A DNA stretch of 64,000 bases from Mycobacterium neglectum (GTDB taxonomy: Bacteria; Actinomycetota; Actinomycetes; Mycobacteriales; Mycobacteriaceae), in the NCBI RefSeq assembly GCF_002591975.1, contig NZ_NVQE01000031.1, forward strand, positions 1 to 64,000. Direction: 5' to 3'. The number at the start of each line of letters is the position of its first letter. Within the stretch, counting starts at the first letter, position 1. The notes beneath the pieces are model-generated. The model was not told where the DNA came from. It ran no database searches and saw nothing but the letters and a program-made list of their open reading frames with translations. Shown one piece after another: positions 24,995 to 33,986 of this stretch. A program made the translations under genes and the position numbers.

Positions 24995-26218
24995 TTGATC
25001 AAGGTGATGGAGGGCGTTCGCGTCCTCGAGGTTGCGCAGTTCACGTTCGTCCCGGCGGCCGGAGCGATCCTCGCCGATTGGGGCGCCGACGTCATCAAGG
25101 TCGAACACCCGGTGCGCGGCGACACCCAGCGCGGCTTCATCAACATGGGCGGCTTCCAGTTGGACCCGAACCGGCACCCGTTGATCGAGCATCCCAACCG
25201 CGGTAAGCGAAGCGTCGGCATCGACGTGTCCACTCCCGACGGACAGGAGGTGCTCTACGAGATCGCCAAGACCGCGGACGTGTTCTTGACCAACTACATG
25301 CCCGCGCAGCGCCAGAAGAACAAGTTCGACGTCGAGCACATTCGCGCGGCGAATCCGAACATCATCTACGCGCGCGGCAGCGCATACGGCGACAAGGGCG
25401 TCGAACGGGATACCGGCGGATTCGACGGAACCGCGTTCTGGACCCGCAGCGGTGTGGGCCACGCTCTGACCCCCGAGGAACTCGGAGGTGCTCTGCCACA
25501 GGGCATTCCGGCATTCGGCGATTCGATCGGCGGGATGAACATCGCGGGCGGGATTTCGGCCGCGCTGTTCCACCGCGAACGCACCGGGGAGGCAGTCGAA
25601 CTCGACGTCTCGCTGCTGAGCACGGCATGGTGGGCGGCCGGCGCCAGTGTCACTCAGGGCATGGAGACCGGGGAGACCATGCGCTCGCTGATGCCCGGCA
25701 CCACGGCATCGGTCAACCCGTTCATGGCCAACTACCTGACGTCCGACGGCGGCACTATCAACCTGTGCATCGTCAGCCCCACCGGATACATCCGCGATGC
25801 GTTCGAGCATCTCGGTCTGCCCGAACTCGCCGACGACCCGCGTTTCTCCGACGTGATGCCGCTGATCCAGAATGCCGAGGCCGGTGTGGCACTGATCGCC
25901 GAATCCATTCGGAGCAAGTCCTTCGACTACTGGCGTGAGCACCTCAAGACCATGAAGGGGCAGTGGGCTCCGTTCCAGAGCCTCATCGACCTCGCGTCTG
26001 ACGAGCAGGCGATCGCCAACGACATGATCGTGGAAGTCGAGGCCAGCGACGGCGGCGCCCCGTTCAAGGTCGTGCGCGGTCCCATCCAGTTCAACCACGA
26101 ACCGCTGGAGACGACGCGGGCGCCGCAGGCGTCGGAGCATACCGAGATCGTGCTCATGGAAATCGGGATGGACTGGGACCGTATCGAGGCACTCAAGGAC
26201 TCCGGCGCCATCGCCTGA
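24995..26218 (+). CDS. Family III (CaiB/BaiF) CoA transferase
   Basis: The 407-residue enzyme begins with the family-III signature VRVLEVAQFTFVPAAGAILADWGADVIKVE. It contains NRGKRSVGIDV and PAFGDSIGG, where the Asp is in the position of the catalytic aspartate that forms the anhydride intermediate, followed by GISAALFHRERTGEA. It moves CoA between carboxylic acids and so can activate a pathway acid without ATP. Start choice: TTG at 24995 has GGAGAAG at 7-bp spacing, whereas GTG 25004 and ATG 25007 lie farther from it. Regulated by site 24949-24967. A short CCCCG/CGGGG hairpin follows the stop. Confidence 0.9.
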   Translation: MIKVMEGVRVLEVAQFTFVPAAGAILADWGADVIKVEHPVRGDTQRGFINMGGFQLDPNRHPLIEHPNRGKRSVGIDVSTPDGQEVLYEIAKTADVFLTNYMPAQRQKNKFDVEHIRAANPNIIYARGSAYGDKGVERDTGGFDGTAFWTRSGVGHALTPEELGGALPQGIPAFGDSIGGMNIAGGISAALFHRERTGEAVELDVSLLSTAWWAAGASVTQGMETGETMRSLMPGTTASVNPFMANYLTSDGGTINLCIVSPTGYIRDAFEHLGLPELADDPRFSDVMPLIQNAEAGVALIAESIRSKSFDYWREHLKTMKGQWAPFQSLIDLASDEQAIANDMIVEVEASDGGAPFKVVRGPIQFNHEPLETTRAPQASEHTEIVLMEIGMDWDRIEALKDSGAIA

Positions 26219-26222
26219 GCTA

Positions 26223-26235
26223 CCCCGTCGCGGGG
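26223..26235. terminator. Short GC hairpin between convergent genes
   Basis: CCCCG (26223-26227) and CGGGG (26231-26235) form a 5-bp stem with a TCG loop in the 17-bp gap between the CoA-transferase stop and the molybdo-enzyme stop. It is small for a terminator and lacks a T-tract, so it is only tentative. Confidence 0.35.
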
Positions 26236-28419
26236 CTAGATCCGGTCGACGCGCACGGGTACGCCTGTCAGCCAGGCCATTCCGGACATCGACTCGACGT
26301 CCTCGGGCTCACTCGAGGTCAGTCGGTTGACGTTCGCCCCGCCCGCGCGATTGGCCAGCTGCCAGCCGCCGGTGCCCTTGTGACCCCAGCCGTGCGGAAT
26401 GGCGACAACACCGGCGACGAGGTCCTTCGTCGCGGTGATCGGCACGGTGATCTGACCGTACGGCGAGCTGATCGACACGACTTCGCCGTCGGCGATCTGC
26501 AACTCGGCCGCGTCGTCGACGTGCATCAGCGCGTGGTGGCGACGCTCGCCGCGCATCAACAGCGGCGAGTTGTGCATCCACGAGTTCTCCGAGCGCGGCT
26601 CTCGCATGCCGATCATCCGCAGCGGGTAGCCCTCGGGATGCCTGCTCTGAGAGAGCTTGGCGACCTCGTCGCTGATATCGGAATGGACCAGCCGGATCCG
26701 CCTCGAGAGGTATCCGACCACATCACGCAGGACACCGGTGCGAATATGCGGCGACAACACGACACCGTGTGGGTGCTGTTCGGTCAGTCTGCGCAACGAC
26801 AGGCCACCGCGGCGAAGGCCGAAGCGGTCACCGCCCTGCGACATCCGCACGAGTGCGTCGATCATGAGTCGCGGCGTGAGAGCGGTTCCGAAGGTGCTCA
26901 ATGCTTTTCGCGCGACACCGAAGGCTGCGAATGCCGGCACCTGCCGTCCGAGGCGACGCGTGAGGTCGTCGACGATGTCCCACTCCGGACGCGACTCACC
27001 CGCGGGTGCGACCACCGCCTCGGTGGCCTGGCGAAACGGCGTGGCCTGAAAGGCCTGGAACGTGTACGGGAAGTCGTCGCGTTCATACATCGTGGTGACG
27101 GGCAGGATGTAATCGCATCGCGCGGTGGTCTCGGTGACGTAGAAGTCAAGCGCCACCGACAAATCAAGTGTTTCGAACGCGGCCTCGAGTTCATCACCGT
27201 TCGGCACCGACAAGACGGGATTGCCCGCCGAGACGAACATCGCCTTGATCTGGCGATCGCCCGGCGTCGTGATCTCCTTGGCCATCATCGCGGCAGGCTC
27301 TGAACCAATGGCACTGCGAATCCCGCTGACGCGCGACCGTTTCCGCCGCCGCGAGCGCCGCATCACAGCGCCCATCATCGTGTTCTGCCATCTCTGCCCG
27401 ACGGTCTCCATCGAGCTGAAGACCGAACCGCCAGGGGCGTCGAGGTTTCCCGCGACCAGGTTGACCGCATCGATGAGATAAGTGGTGAGCGTGCCGTAAC
27501 GGCCCACGCACGTGCCGAGTCGTCCGTAGATCGCGGCGCGCGGTGTGCGCACGAGATCCCGGGCGAGCGCCCTTACGCTCGCCGGATCTATGCCGGTCTG
27601 GGCGGCTGTCGCCTCCGGCGTGAACGGTCCGCTCAGCATCCGCAGCCAATCCACGCCGTCGGCGACCCGGCTCACCCGGTCGACGTCGACAAGGCGCTCG
27701 GAGAACATCACCTGCAGCAGCGAGAGCAGCAGAAAGGAATCCGAGTCAGGAACGATGCCGAGCCATTCGAACGCGACGGCGGTTTCGGTGCGGCGGGGGT
27801 CGACGACCACCACACGGCCACCACGCTTGACGATGTCCTGCATGCGGTCCTTGATCCGGGGCGCGGTCAGGAAGCTGCCGTGGGAGACAACCGGATTGGC
27901 GCCCATCATCACCAAGAGGTCGGTACGCGTCAGATCCGGGATCGGCACCGATGTCGGCACGCCGTAGAGCAGTTGGCTCGCGATCAGCCTGCTGTTGGTG
28001 TCCTGCGACGAGGCGGTGAAGTAGTGGCCGTGACGACCGAGGCCCTTCATGAACAGCAGTGCCGCGAAGGTGTGCGCGTAACTGAACGCGCCGGGGTTGC
28101 CCATATACCAGCCGACACCACCGGAACCGTCTCGACGCAGCACCGCCGACAGCCGTGCGGCGATATCGGACATCGCGTCATCCCACGCGACCGGTTCGAA
28201 TCCGTTCGGACCGCGCCGCAGTGGGGTCGTCACCCGGTCGGGGTCGTTCTGCACCTCGGTGAAGGCGATGCCCTTCTGACATGCGAACCCCGCCGACAGC
28301 GGGTGTTCCTTGTCAGGACGCAACGCGGTGAGACGGCCGTCCTCGACGGTCGCGATCATGCCGCAGAGCGGCTCGCAGATCCGGCAGAACGTGGGCTTGT
28401 GTTCGATCACCGATGCCAC
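26236..28419 (-). CDS. Molybdopterin (bis-MGD) oxidoreductase, DMSO-reductase superfamily
   Basis: This 727-residue cytoplasmic enzyme has no Tat signal. The N-terminus carries a 4Fe-4S site C12-x2-C15-x3-C19 and C47, then molybdopterin domains (MMGANPVVSHGSF, VVVDPRRTETA) and a C-terminal MGD-binding domain (GEVVSISSPYG, IPHGWGHKGTGG). In the region that usually supplies the Mo-ligating Cys, SeCys or Ser, I read SSQDTNSRLIAS with no Cys, so the metal ligand is uncertain. The GTG at 28419 is only 11 bp from operator 28431-28449. Substrate unknown; such enzymes can hydroxylate or reduce without O2. The divergent partners are a thiolase-like and an amidohydrolase gene. Confidence 0.88.
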   Translation of the reverse strand: MASVIEHKPTFCRICEPLCGMIATVEDGRLTALRPDKEHPLSAGFACQKGIAFTEVQNDPDRVTTPLRRGPNGFEPVAWDDAMSDIAARLSAVLRRDGSGGVGWYMGNPGAFSYAHTFAALLFMKGLGRHGHYFTASSQDTNSRLIASQLLYGVPTSVPIPDLTRTDLLVMMGANPVVSHGSFLTAPRIKDRMQDIVKRGGRVVVVDPRRTETAVAFEWLGIVPDSDSFLLLSLLQVMFSERLVDVDRVSRVADGVDWLRMLSGPFTPEATAAQTGIDPASVRALARDLVRTPRAAIYGRLGTCVGRYGTLTTYLIDAVNLVAGNLDAPGGSVFSSMETVGQRWQNTMMGAVMRRSRRRKRSRVSGIRSAIGSEPAAMMAKEITTPGDRQIKAMFVSAGNPVLSVPNGDELEAAFETLDLSVALDFYVTETTARCDYILPVTTMYERDDFPYTFQAFQATPFRQATEAVVAPAGESRPEWDIVDDLTRRLGRQVPAFAAFGVARKALSTFGTALTPRLMIDALVRMSQGGDRFGLRRGGLSLRRLTEQHPHGVVLSPHIRTGVLRDVVGYLSRRIRLVHSDISDEVAKLSQSRHPEGYPLRMIGMREPRSENSWMHNSPLLMRGERRHHALMHVDDAAELQIADGEVVSISSPYGQITVPITATKDLVAGVVAIPHGWGHKGTGGWQLANRAGGANVNRLTSSEPEDVESMSGMAWLTGVPVRVDRI

Positions 28420-28430
28420 GCCGACTACGA

Positions 28431-28449
28431 TACTGTAATAGTTACAGTT
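28431..28449. promoter_or_regulatory. Regulon operator, site 7
   Basis: TACTGTAAtagTTACAGTT matches the consensus at 15 of 16 arm positions. It is placed 11 bp from the molybdo-enzyme start codon and 63 bp from the thiolase-like ATG, so it can control both divergent units. Confidence 0.8.
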
Positions 28450-28512
28450 GGGATAGGCTGTTGCTCCGACCAGGGAGGATCACCAACCGGCTTAACCGAA
28501 AGGCCTCAAGTC

Positions 28513-29661
28513 ATGACCAACGACGTCGCCATCATCGGTGTCGGGCTGCACCCGTTCGGCCGCTTCGAGGGCAAGTCGGCGATGGAAATGGGCGTTGACG
28601 CCATCTTCGCCGCGGTCGCCGACGCCGGTGTCGAATGGAAGGACATCCAGGCGGCCACCGGCGGCAGCTGGACCGTCGCCAACCCCGACGCCATCGTCGG
28701 CATGGTCGGGCTATCCGGAATCCCGTTCACCAATGTGTTCAACGCGTGTGCCACGGCCGCGAGCGCCGCCAAGGCCTGCGCCGACGGAATTCGGCTGGGC
28801 GACTACGACATCGGCATAGCGATCGGTCTGGACAAACACCCGCGGGGCGCATTCACCGAGGATCCCGCGCTGGTGGGGATGCCGAGTTGGTACGCCGAGA
28901 ACGGCCAGTACCTCACCACGCAGTTCTTCGGGATGAAGGCCAACAAGTATCTACACGACCATGGCATCTCGCAGGAGACGCTCGCCAAGGTCGCGGCCAA
29001 GAACTTCCGTAACGGCGCGCTGAACCCGAATGCGTTCCGCCGCAAGCCCATCGCCGAGGATGACATTCTCAACTCGACGATGCTGAACTATCCGCTCACC
29101 CAATACATGTTCTGCGCGCCCGACGAGGGAGCAGCGGCGGTGGTCATGTGCCGCGCTGACATCGCGCATAAGTACAGCAAGAAGCCCGTTTACCTGAAGG
29201 CGGTCGAGGTGCGGACGCGGCGGTACGGCGCCTACGAGGTCAACACGACCTTCGCACCCGTCGCCGAGGACGTCGCGCCCACGGTCTATGCCGCCAGGTC
29301 CGCGTTCGAAAAGGCCGGTGTGGCACCGGAGGACGTCGACGTGATTCAGCTGCAGGACACCGATGCCGGCGCGGAGATCATCCACATGGCCGAGTGCGGG
29401 TTCTGCGCCGACGGCGATCAGGAGAAGCTGCTGGCCGATGGCGCCACCGAGATCGGTGGCGCGTTGCCCATCAACACCGACGGCGGGCTGATCGCCAACG
29501 GCGAACCCATCGGCGCATCGGGCCTGCGTCAGATCCACGAGTTGGTGCGCCAACTGCGCGGTGAGGCGGGCGACCGGCAGGTACCCGGCGAGCCGAAGGT
29601 CGGCTTCGCCCAGCTCTACGGTGCGCCCGGCACCGCAGCGGCGACAATCCTCACGAGGTAA
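28513..29661 (+). CDS. Thiolase-fold lipid-transfer-type protein (Ltp2-like)
   Basis: This 382-residue protein has the thiolase fold with an intact N-terminal NACATAASA motif (Cys79). However, the conserved His loop GHPxGxxG is GEPIGASG here, and the C-terminal CxGGG is replaced by LYGAPG. This pattern fits SCP-x/Ltp2-type proteins, which in steroid degradation act as retro-aldolases with a DUF35 partner rather than as thiolases. No DUF35 protein is encoded in the window. The ATG at 28513 is 63 bp from operator 28431-28449. The next gene starts 2 bp after its stop, so the amidohydrolase is co-transcribed. Confidence 0.85.
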   Translation: MTNDVAIIGVGLHPFGRFEGKSAMEMGVDAIFAAVADAGVEWKDIQAATGGSWTVANPDAIVGMVGLSGIPFTNVFNACATAASAAKACADGIRLGDYDIGIAIGLDKHPRGAFTEDPALVGMPSWYAENGQYLTTQFFGMKANKYLHDHGISQETLAKVAAKNFRNGALNPNAFRRKPIAEDDILNSTMLNYPLTQYMFCAPDEGAAAVVMCRADIAHKYSKKPVYLKAVEVRTRRYGAYEVNTTFAPVAEDVAPTVYAARSAFEKAGVAPEDVDVIQLQDTDAGAEIIHMAECGFCADGDQEKLLADGATEIGGALPINTDGGLIANGEPIGASGLRQIHELVRQLRGEAGDRQVPGEPKVGFAQLYGAPGTAAATILTR

Positions 29662-29663
29662 CC

Positions 29664-30893
29664 ATGACTCAGTTCACCGGGGCGCCGATCTTCGACGCCG
29701 ACCAGCACATGTACGAGACACCGGAATCGCTGACGAAGTTCCTGCCCGAGAAGTACTCACGGGCCGTGCAATACGGCCAGTTCGGCCGCCACACGCGAAT
29801 CGTGATCAACAACAGGGTCAACGACTTCATCCCCAACCCGACGTTCGAGCGCGTCGCCGCGCCCGGTGCGCACGAGAAGTTCTTCGCGGGCGAGAACACC
29901 GAGGGACTCACCCTGCGCGAGATGCAGGGCCCGGCCATCGATGCGCCCGCCGCGACCCGCAACCCCGCCGACCGCGTGGCCGAACTCGACCGTCAGGGCG
30001 TCGTCGAGGCGTTGAACTACCCGACGCTGGCAAGTCTCATCGAGCACGCGACCGCCGACGATCCCGAGCTGTCGCTGGCGGTCATCCACGCGCTGAACCA
30101 GTGGATGCTCGAGCAGTGGACGTTCAACTATGAGAACCGCCTCTACTCGACGCCCATCATCAACCTCTCCGAGGTGGACGGCGCCCAGCGTGAGCTGGAG
30201 TACCTACTCGCCAACGACGTCAAGGTCGTGTTGATCAAGCCCGGTCCGGTCAACGGCATCCGGGGCTGGCGGTCACCCGCACTGCCGGAGTTCGACCCGT
30301 TCTGGCGTGACGTCGAGGCCGCCGGGTTGCCGGTCGTGCTGCACGCGAGCTATCCGCCACTCGACGATTACGTCGCGAAGTGGGAGCCGCCGTACACCCA
30401 GAACTTCATGGCGCAGAGCGCCTTCCGCTGGATGGTGTTGGGGCACCGCGAAATCTCGGACATGATCGCTGCCCTGATCTGCCACGGCACGCTGACCCGC
30501 TTCCCGAAGTTGCGCGTCGCCAGCGTCGAGAACGGCAGCTCGTGGATCTTCCCGTTGTTCAACGACTTCGACGATCTCTACAAGAAGATGCCGCAGAATT
30601 TTCTCGAGCACCCGCACGACGTCTTCCGCCGCAACATCTGGGTGAGCCCGTTCTGGGAGGGCTGCGTCTCCGACGTCGTGAACACCGTCGGCTGGGACAA
30701 GGTGCTGTTCGGCTCTGACTATCCGCACCCCGAGGGGCTGGCCGAACCGAAAGGCTTCTGGAAGTACGCCGAGGGGATGGACCAGCGGCGCACCTACGAC
30801 TTCATGGGTGACAACGCGCGGCGATTCATGGGTCTGCCGATCGCGAACCCGGATCCCGAAGCGGTCAAGCCGCCTGCGCTGTCGCACGTTTAA
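29664..30893 (+). CDS. Amidohydrolase-2 family protein
   Basis: The 409-residue TIM-barrel protein has an N-terminal metal motif D11-A-D13-Q-H15, a central strand VVLHASYPP, a [10 protein letters not shown] strand and the terminal catalytic segment [11 protein letters not shown]. It closely resembles the amidohydrolase at 37506: both contain NDFIPNPTF or NHFIPNPTF near residue 55 and share VENGS/IENGS and FGSDYPH/FGSDWPH. The ATG at 29664 is 2 bp after the Ltp2-like gene, suggesting linked steps such as cleavage followed by hydrolysis. Likely zinc-dependent; substrate unknown. Confidence 0.88.
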   Translation: MTQFTGAPIFDADQHMYETPESLTKFLPEKYSRAVQYGQFGRHTRIVINNRVNDFIPNPTFERVAAPGAHEKFFAGENTEGLTLREMQGPAIDAPAATRNPADRVAELDRQGVVEALNYPTLASLIEHATADDPELSLAVIHALNQWMLEQWTFNYENRLYSTPIINLSEVDGAQRELEYLLANDVKVVLIKPGPVNGIRGWRSPALPEFDPFWRDVEAAGLPVVLHASYPPLDDYVAKWEPPYTQNFMAQSAFRWMVLGHREISDMIAALICHGTLTRFPKLRVASVENGSSWIFPLFNDFDDLYKKMPQNFLEHPHDVFRRNIWVSPFWEGCVSDVVNTVGWDKVLFGSDYPHPEGLAEPKGFWKYAEGMDQRRTYDFMGDNARRFMGLPIANPDPEAVKPPALSHV

Positions 30894-30930
30894 CCAGACA
30901 TATCGCCGGTTCACGGGGCATGCTGGACCC

Positions 30931-31755
30931 ATGCCCACCATCACGACGAATGACGGCGTCGACATCTACTTCAAGGACTGGGGCTCGGGTCAGCCGATCG
31001 TCTTTAGCCACGGATGGCCGCTGTCGGCCGATGACTGGGACGCTCAGATGCTGTTCTTCCTGCAGCACGGCTTCCGTGTCATCGCCCACGACCGTCGCGG
31101 CCACGGCCGGTCCTCTCAGGTCGGCGACGGTCACGACATGGACCACTACGCTGACGACCTCGCCGCGGTCGTCGAGCATCTGGACCTGCACGATGCCGTG
31201 CACATCGGGCACTCGACCGGCGGCGGTGAAGTCGCACACTTTCTCGCCCGCTACGGCCAGAACCGCGCCGCCAAGGCAGTACTCATCAGCTCAGTGCCGC
31301 CGCTGATGGTGCAGACCGACGCCAACCCCGGCGGTCTGCCCAAGGAAGTGTTCGACGACTTTCAGGCCCAACTGGCGGCCAACCGGTCCGAGTTCTACCA
31401 CTCGTTGGCATCGGGTCCGTTCTACGGGTTCAACCGGCCCGGTGTGGAACCGTCGGAGCCGATCATCCAGAACTGGTGGCGCCAGGGAATGATGGGTGGC
31501 GCCAAGGCGCATTACGACGGCATCGTCGCGTTCTCGCAGACCGACTTCACCGAGGATTTGAAGAAGATCACGATTCCGGTTCTGGTGATGCACGGCGACG
31601 ACGACCAGATCGTGCCGTACGCCGACTCCGGGCCCCTATCGGCCAAGCTACTGCCGAACGGAACGTTGAAGACGTATGCCGGCTACCCCCATGGCGCATT
31701 CACCACCCACCACGACGTGATCAATCCCGACCTGCTGGAGTTCATTCGCTCCTGA
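30931..31755 (+). CDS. Alpha/beta hydrolase, non-haem chloroperoxidase-like
   Basis: The 274-residue protein is a compact alpha/beta hydrolase with oxyanion segment [12 protein letters not shown], nucleophile Ser95 in GHSTGGGE, catalytic Asp in HGDDDQIVP and His in [11 protein letters not shown]. These are hallmarks of cofactor-free perhydrolases/chloroperoxidases, which also act as esterases and C-C hydrolases. The ATG at 30931 was chosen as the start of homology; the in-frame sequence upstream overlaps the amidohydrolase gene in another frame. A 37-bp gap after the amidohydrolase suggests the same operon. It ends 8 bp from the convergent epimerase gene. Confidence 0.88.
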   Translation: MPTITTNDGVDIYFKDWGSGQPIVFSHGWPLSADDWDAQMLFFLQHGFRVIAHDRRGHGRSSQVGDGHDMDHYADDLAAVVEHLDLHDAVHIGHSTGGGEVAHFLARYGQNRAAKAVLISSVPPLMVQTDANPGGLPKEVFDDFQAQLAANRSEFYHSLASGPFYGFNRPGVEPSEPIIQNWWRQGMMGGAKAHYDGIVAFSQTDFTEDLKKITIPVLVMHGDDDQIVPYADSGPLSAKLLPNGTLKTYAGYPHGAFTTHHDVINPDLLEFIRS

Positions 31756-31763
31756 GCTGTGGT

Positions 31764-32780
31764 TCACCCTCGGCGCGACACTTCCTTGGAATGGTCGACG
31801 TGAAACCGTGCCGCCTTCCGTATGGACTCCGCCGCGGGGCGCGGATTCCAGCCGAGTTCGCGCGTCGCCTTACTGTGATCTGCGGGCGACGTGGTGTGTA
31901 GTAGCCGCACACCTGTCACGTCGATGACCGGATCACGTCGTAGCAACCGGGCCACCGCTCCGCTGGCGAAGCCAGCGGCGTACATCATCGCGAGCGGAAT
32001 GCCGAAGCGCGGCGGTCGCGCACCGACTCCGTCCGCCGCGGTCGTCAGCAACTCCCGCATCGGCATGTATGTCTCGGAAATGATGTAGCGTTCGCCGACC
32101 CGGCCGTGTTCGGCGGCGAGCAGGAACGCGTCGGCGACGTCCTCGATACCCACCACCTCGGTGGACACATCTTTGACCCACACCGGAAGCTGGCCTTGGG
32201 CAGCCAATTTCACCATCAACCCTTGATTCGGCTGAAAGTCCAGCGGTCCGTACGGGTTGGATACATTCAACGCGACGGCGGGCAGTCCCCGCTCGCGGGC
32301 ATAGCGCAGGACCAAATCCTCCGCCTGACGGCGCGACTCGATGTAGGGCCCGCCGACCCCCGGCCAGTTGAACGCATCGTCTTCGGTCGCCGGGCGGCCT
32401 TCGCCGAGGGCGATCGTGCCGATGGTGCTGCAGAACACGAACCGATACAGATCGTTATCGGTGGCGATATCGAGCACCCGCTGCAAGCAGTTGACGTTGG
32501 TTTCGAAAAGGGGTGCCGGGTCGCGCAGGTGGAAGCGGGTGTCCACCACGCAGTAGTAAACGACATCGCGGTCGGCCATCGCTGCGCGCAAGGCGTCCGC
32601 GTCGTACAGGTCGCCGTAGCACCGCTCGATGTCGAGGTCGTCGATAGCCATTGTCTTGCTGGACTTGCGGAGATACACCCGAACGTCGTCGCCGCGCTCA
32701 GCGAGTTTGCGGGTGACATGGGAGCCGACAAAGCCACTCGCACCCATGACGAGGGCTTTACGCCGAATCGCTGAAGTCAC
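31764..32780 (-). CDS. NAD-dependent epimerase/dehydratase (extended SDR, 3-beta-HSD-like)
   Basis: The 338-residue extended SDR has the dinucleotide motif GASGFVGSH near residues 13-21, a CSTIGTIALG strand and the active-site region GPYIESRRQAED. The classical YxxxK motif appears as Y-I-E-S-R, so the catalytic Lys is replaced by Arg, which could lower or change activity. The C-terminal half has GIEDVADAFLLAAEHGRVGERY. It starts at GTG 32780, 1 bp after the stop of the acyl-CoA dehydrogenase gene, and is the last gene of the seven-gene operon starting at 39601. A hydroxysteroid-like or hydroxyacyl substrate is plausible. Confidence 0.87.
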   Translation of the reverse strand: MTSAIRRKALVMGASGFVGSHVTRKLAERGDDVRVYLRKSSKTMAIDDLDIERCYGDLYDADALRAAMADRDVVYYCVVDTRFHLRDPAPLFETNVNCLQRVLDIATDNDLYRFVFCSTIGTIALGEGRPATEDDAFNWPGVGGPYIESRRQAEDLVLRYARERGLPAVALNVSNPYGPLDFQPNQGLMVKLAAQGQLPVWVKDVSTEVVGIEDVADAFLLAAEHGRVGERYIISETYMPMRELLTTAADGVGARPPRFGIPLAMMYAAGFASGAVARLLRRDPVIDVTGVRLLHTTSPADHSKATRELGWNPRPAAESIRKAARFHVDHSKEVSRRG

Positions 32781-32781
32781 A

Positions 32782-33978
32782 CTACGAAGCTTTCTTGGCG
32801 ACCGGGGGTGCGTACGCCGGCTTCCCGAGGCCAAGCGTGTACTGCGCGATCATATTTCGGAACACCTCGAGGGTGCCGCCGTAGATCCCCACCAGCGGCG
32901 CGAACCGGTAGACGTACTCGGCCGCACCGTCATCGGCCGCCCCGTCGGTACCGATCGGCAACAACGCAGGCGTACCCAAGATGTCCATCAGATCCGGCGA
33001 GATGTCGCGCATCGTCTGGGCCAGGGCGACGCGGCCGAAGATGCTCGGCGCACTCAGTGATGCCTCCATTCGGGCGACGCTTCGCCCGAGCCGATATGCG
33101 ACCGAGCCGTCGTCGATCAGGCGGCGGCCGTCAGGGCCCGTCTCGCCGACCTTCGCAGCGGCCTTGTCTACCGCGGTGGCCATGAATCCGGCCTGGTGCA
33201 TCATGATCGACACGTCCTGCAGTCCGTCCTGGGCGGCCTCCACTGCGCCGTGCTCCACGTTGAGAGGTTCGCGCACCACGGTCCAGCCGTCGTTCACCTC
33301 TCCGAGCCGATACTTGTCGTCGACGCGTACATCGCTGTAGTAGACGATGTTGGTGCGGTCACCGTCGACCGTGCGGACGCCCTGGATCTCGATACCCGGC
33401 GAATCGAGAGGAACGAGAAACATGGTGAGGCTCTTGTGCTTCGGCGCCGCGGGGTCAGTATTGGTGATCAGGAAGACGTACTGGCAGTTGTGTGCACCGG
33501 TGGTGAACATCTTCGACCCGTTGATCACCCAGCCTTCGCCGTCACGCACGGCGCGGGTCTTGCAGGTGGCGACGTCGGAACCGCCCTCCGGTTCGGTGTA
33601 ACCCAGGCAGAGGCGGGCGTGACCGCTGTAAACCTGTGGCATCACTTCGGCTTTGAGTTCGGGTGAGCCGAACTTCTCCACCGAGTGCGCAATCATGGCG
33701 GTCGTTCCGGACGTGACCCACGGTACGTGGGCGCGGCGCTTCTCGAGTGCCCAGATACGAGCCCGGAGGCGATTGAAGCCGCCTTCTGATTCCGGCTTCC
33801 ACTCCTTGGCCAGGTAGCCCGCTTCGCCGAGCGCCAGATGTACGCCCTCGTCGAAGTTGTCGCCGGTCTCACGATCACGGCGGATCACCTCATCGGTGAC
33901 GTGCGTGCGCAGGAAACCGCGTGTCTCGTCGAGGAAGGCCTGATCGTCATCGGACAGTTCGACCCGTGAGAAATCCAT
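32782..33978 (-). CDS. Acyl-CoA dehydrogenase, FadE26/FadE28-like subunit
   Basis: The 398-residue flavoprotein has the N-terminal helical domain, the middle-domain strand YTEPEGGSDVATCKTRAV and ending IYGGTLEVFRNMIAQYTLGLGKP. That ending, rather than YEGTsxxQ, is seen in the FadE26/28 type subunits of heteromeric steroid-side-chain dehydrogenases. The adjacent gene at 33987 encodes the smaller companion subunit, 8 bp upstream, so the two probably form an alpha2-beta2 enzyme. The ATG at 33978 follows AAAGG. The reaction is alpha,beta-desaturation of an acyl-CoA with electrons passed to ETF. Confidence 0.9.
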   Translation of the reverse strand: MDFSRVELSDDDQAFLDETRGFLRTHVTDEVIRRDRETGDNFDEGVHLALGEAGYLAKEWKPESEGGFNRLRARIWALEKRRAHVPWVTSGTTAMIAHSVEKFGSPELKAEVMPQVYSGHARLCLGYTEPEGGSDVATCKTRAVRDGEGWVINGSKMFTTGAHNCQYVFLITNTDPAAPKHKSLTMFLVPLDSPGIEIQGVRTVDGDRTNIVYYSDVRVDDKYRLGEVNDGWTVVREPLNVEHGAVEAAQDGLQDVSIMMHQAGFMATAVDKAAAKVGETGPDGRRLIDDGSVAYRLGRSVARMEASLSAPSIFGRVALAQTMRDISPDLMDILGTPALLPIGTDGAADDGAAEYVYRFAPLVGIYGGTLEVFRNMIAQYTLGLGKPAYAPPVAKKAS

Positions 33979-33986
33979 TGCGGCCT

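Noticed and set aside
24947-26140. 397-codon minus-strand frame opposite the CoA transferase
   Set aside because: Antisense shadow; no domain, and it would overlap the operator at 24949.
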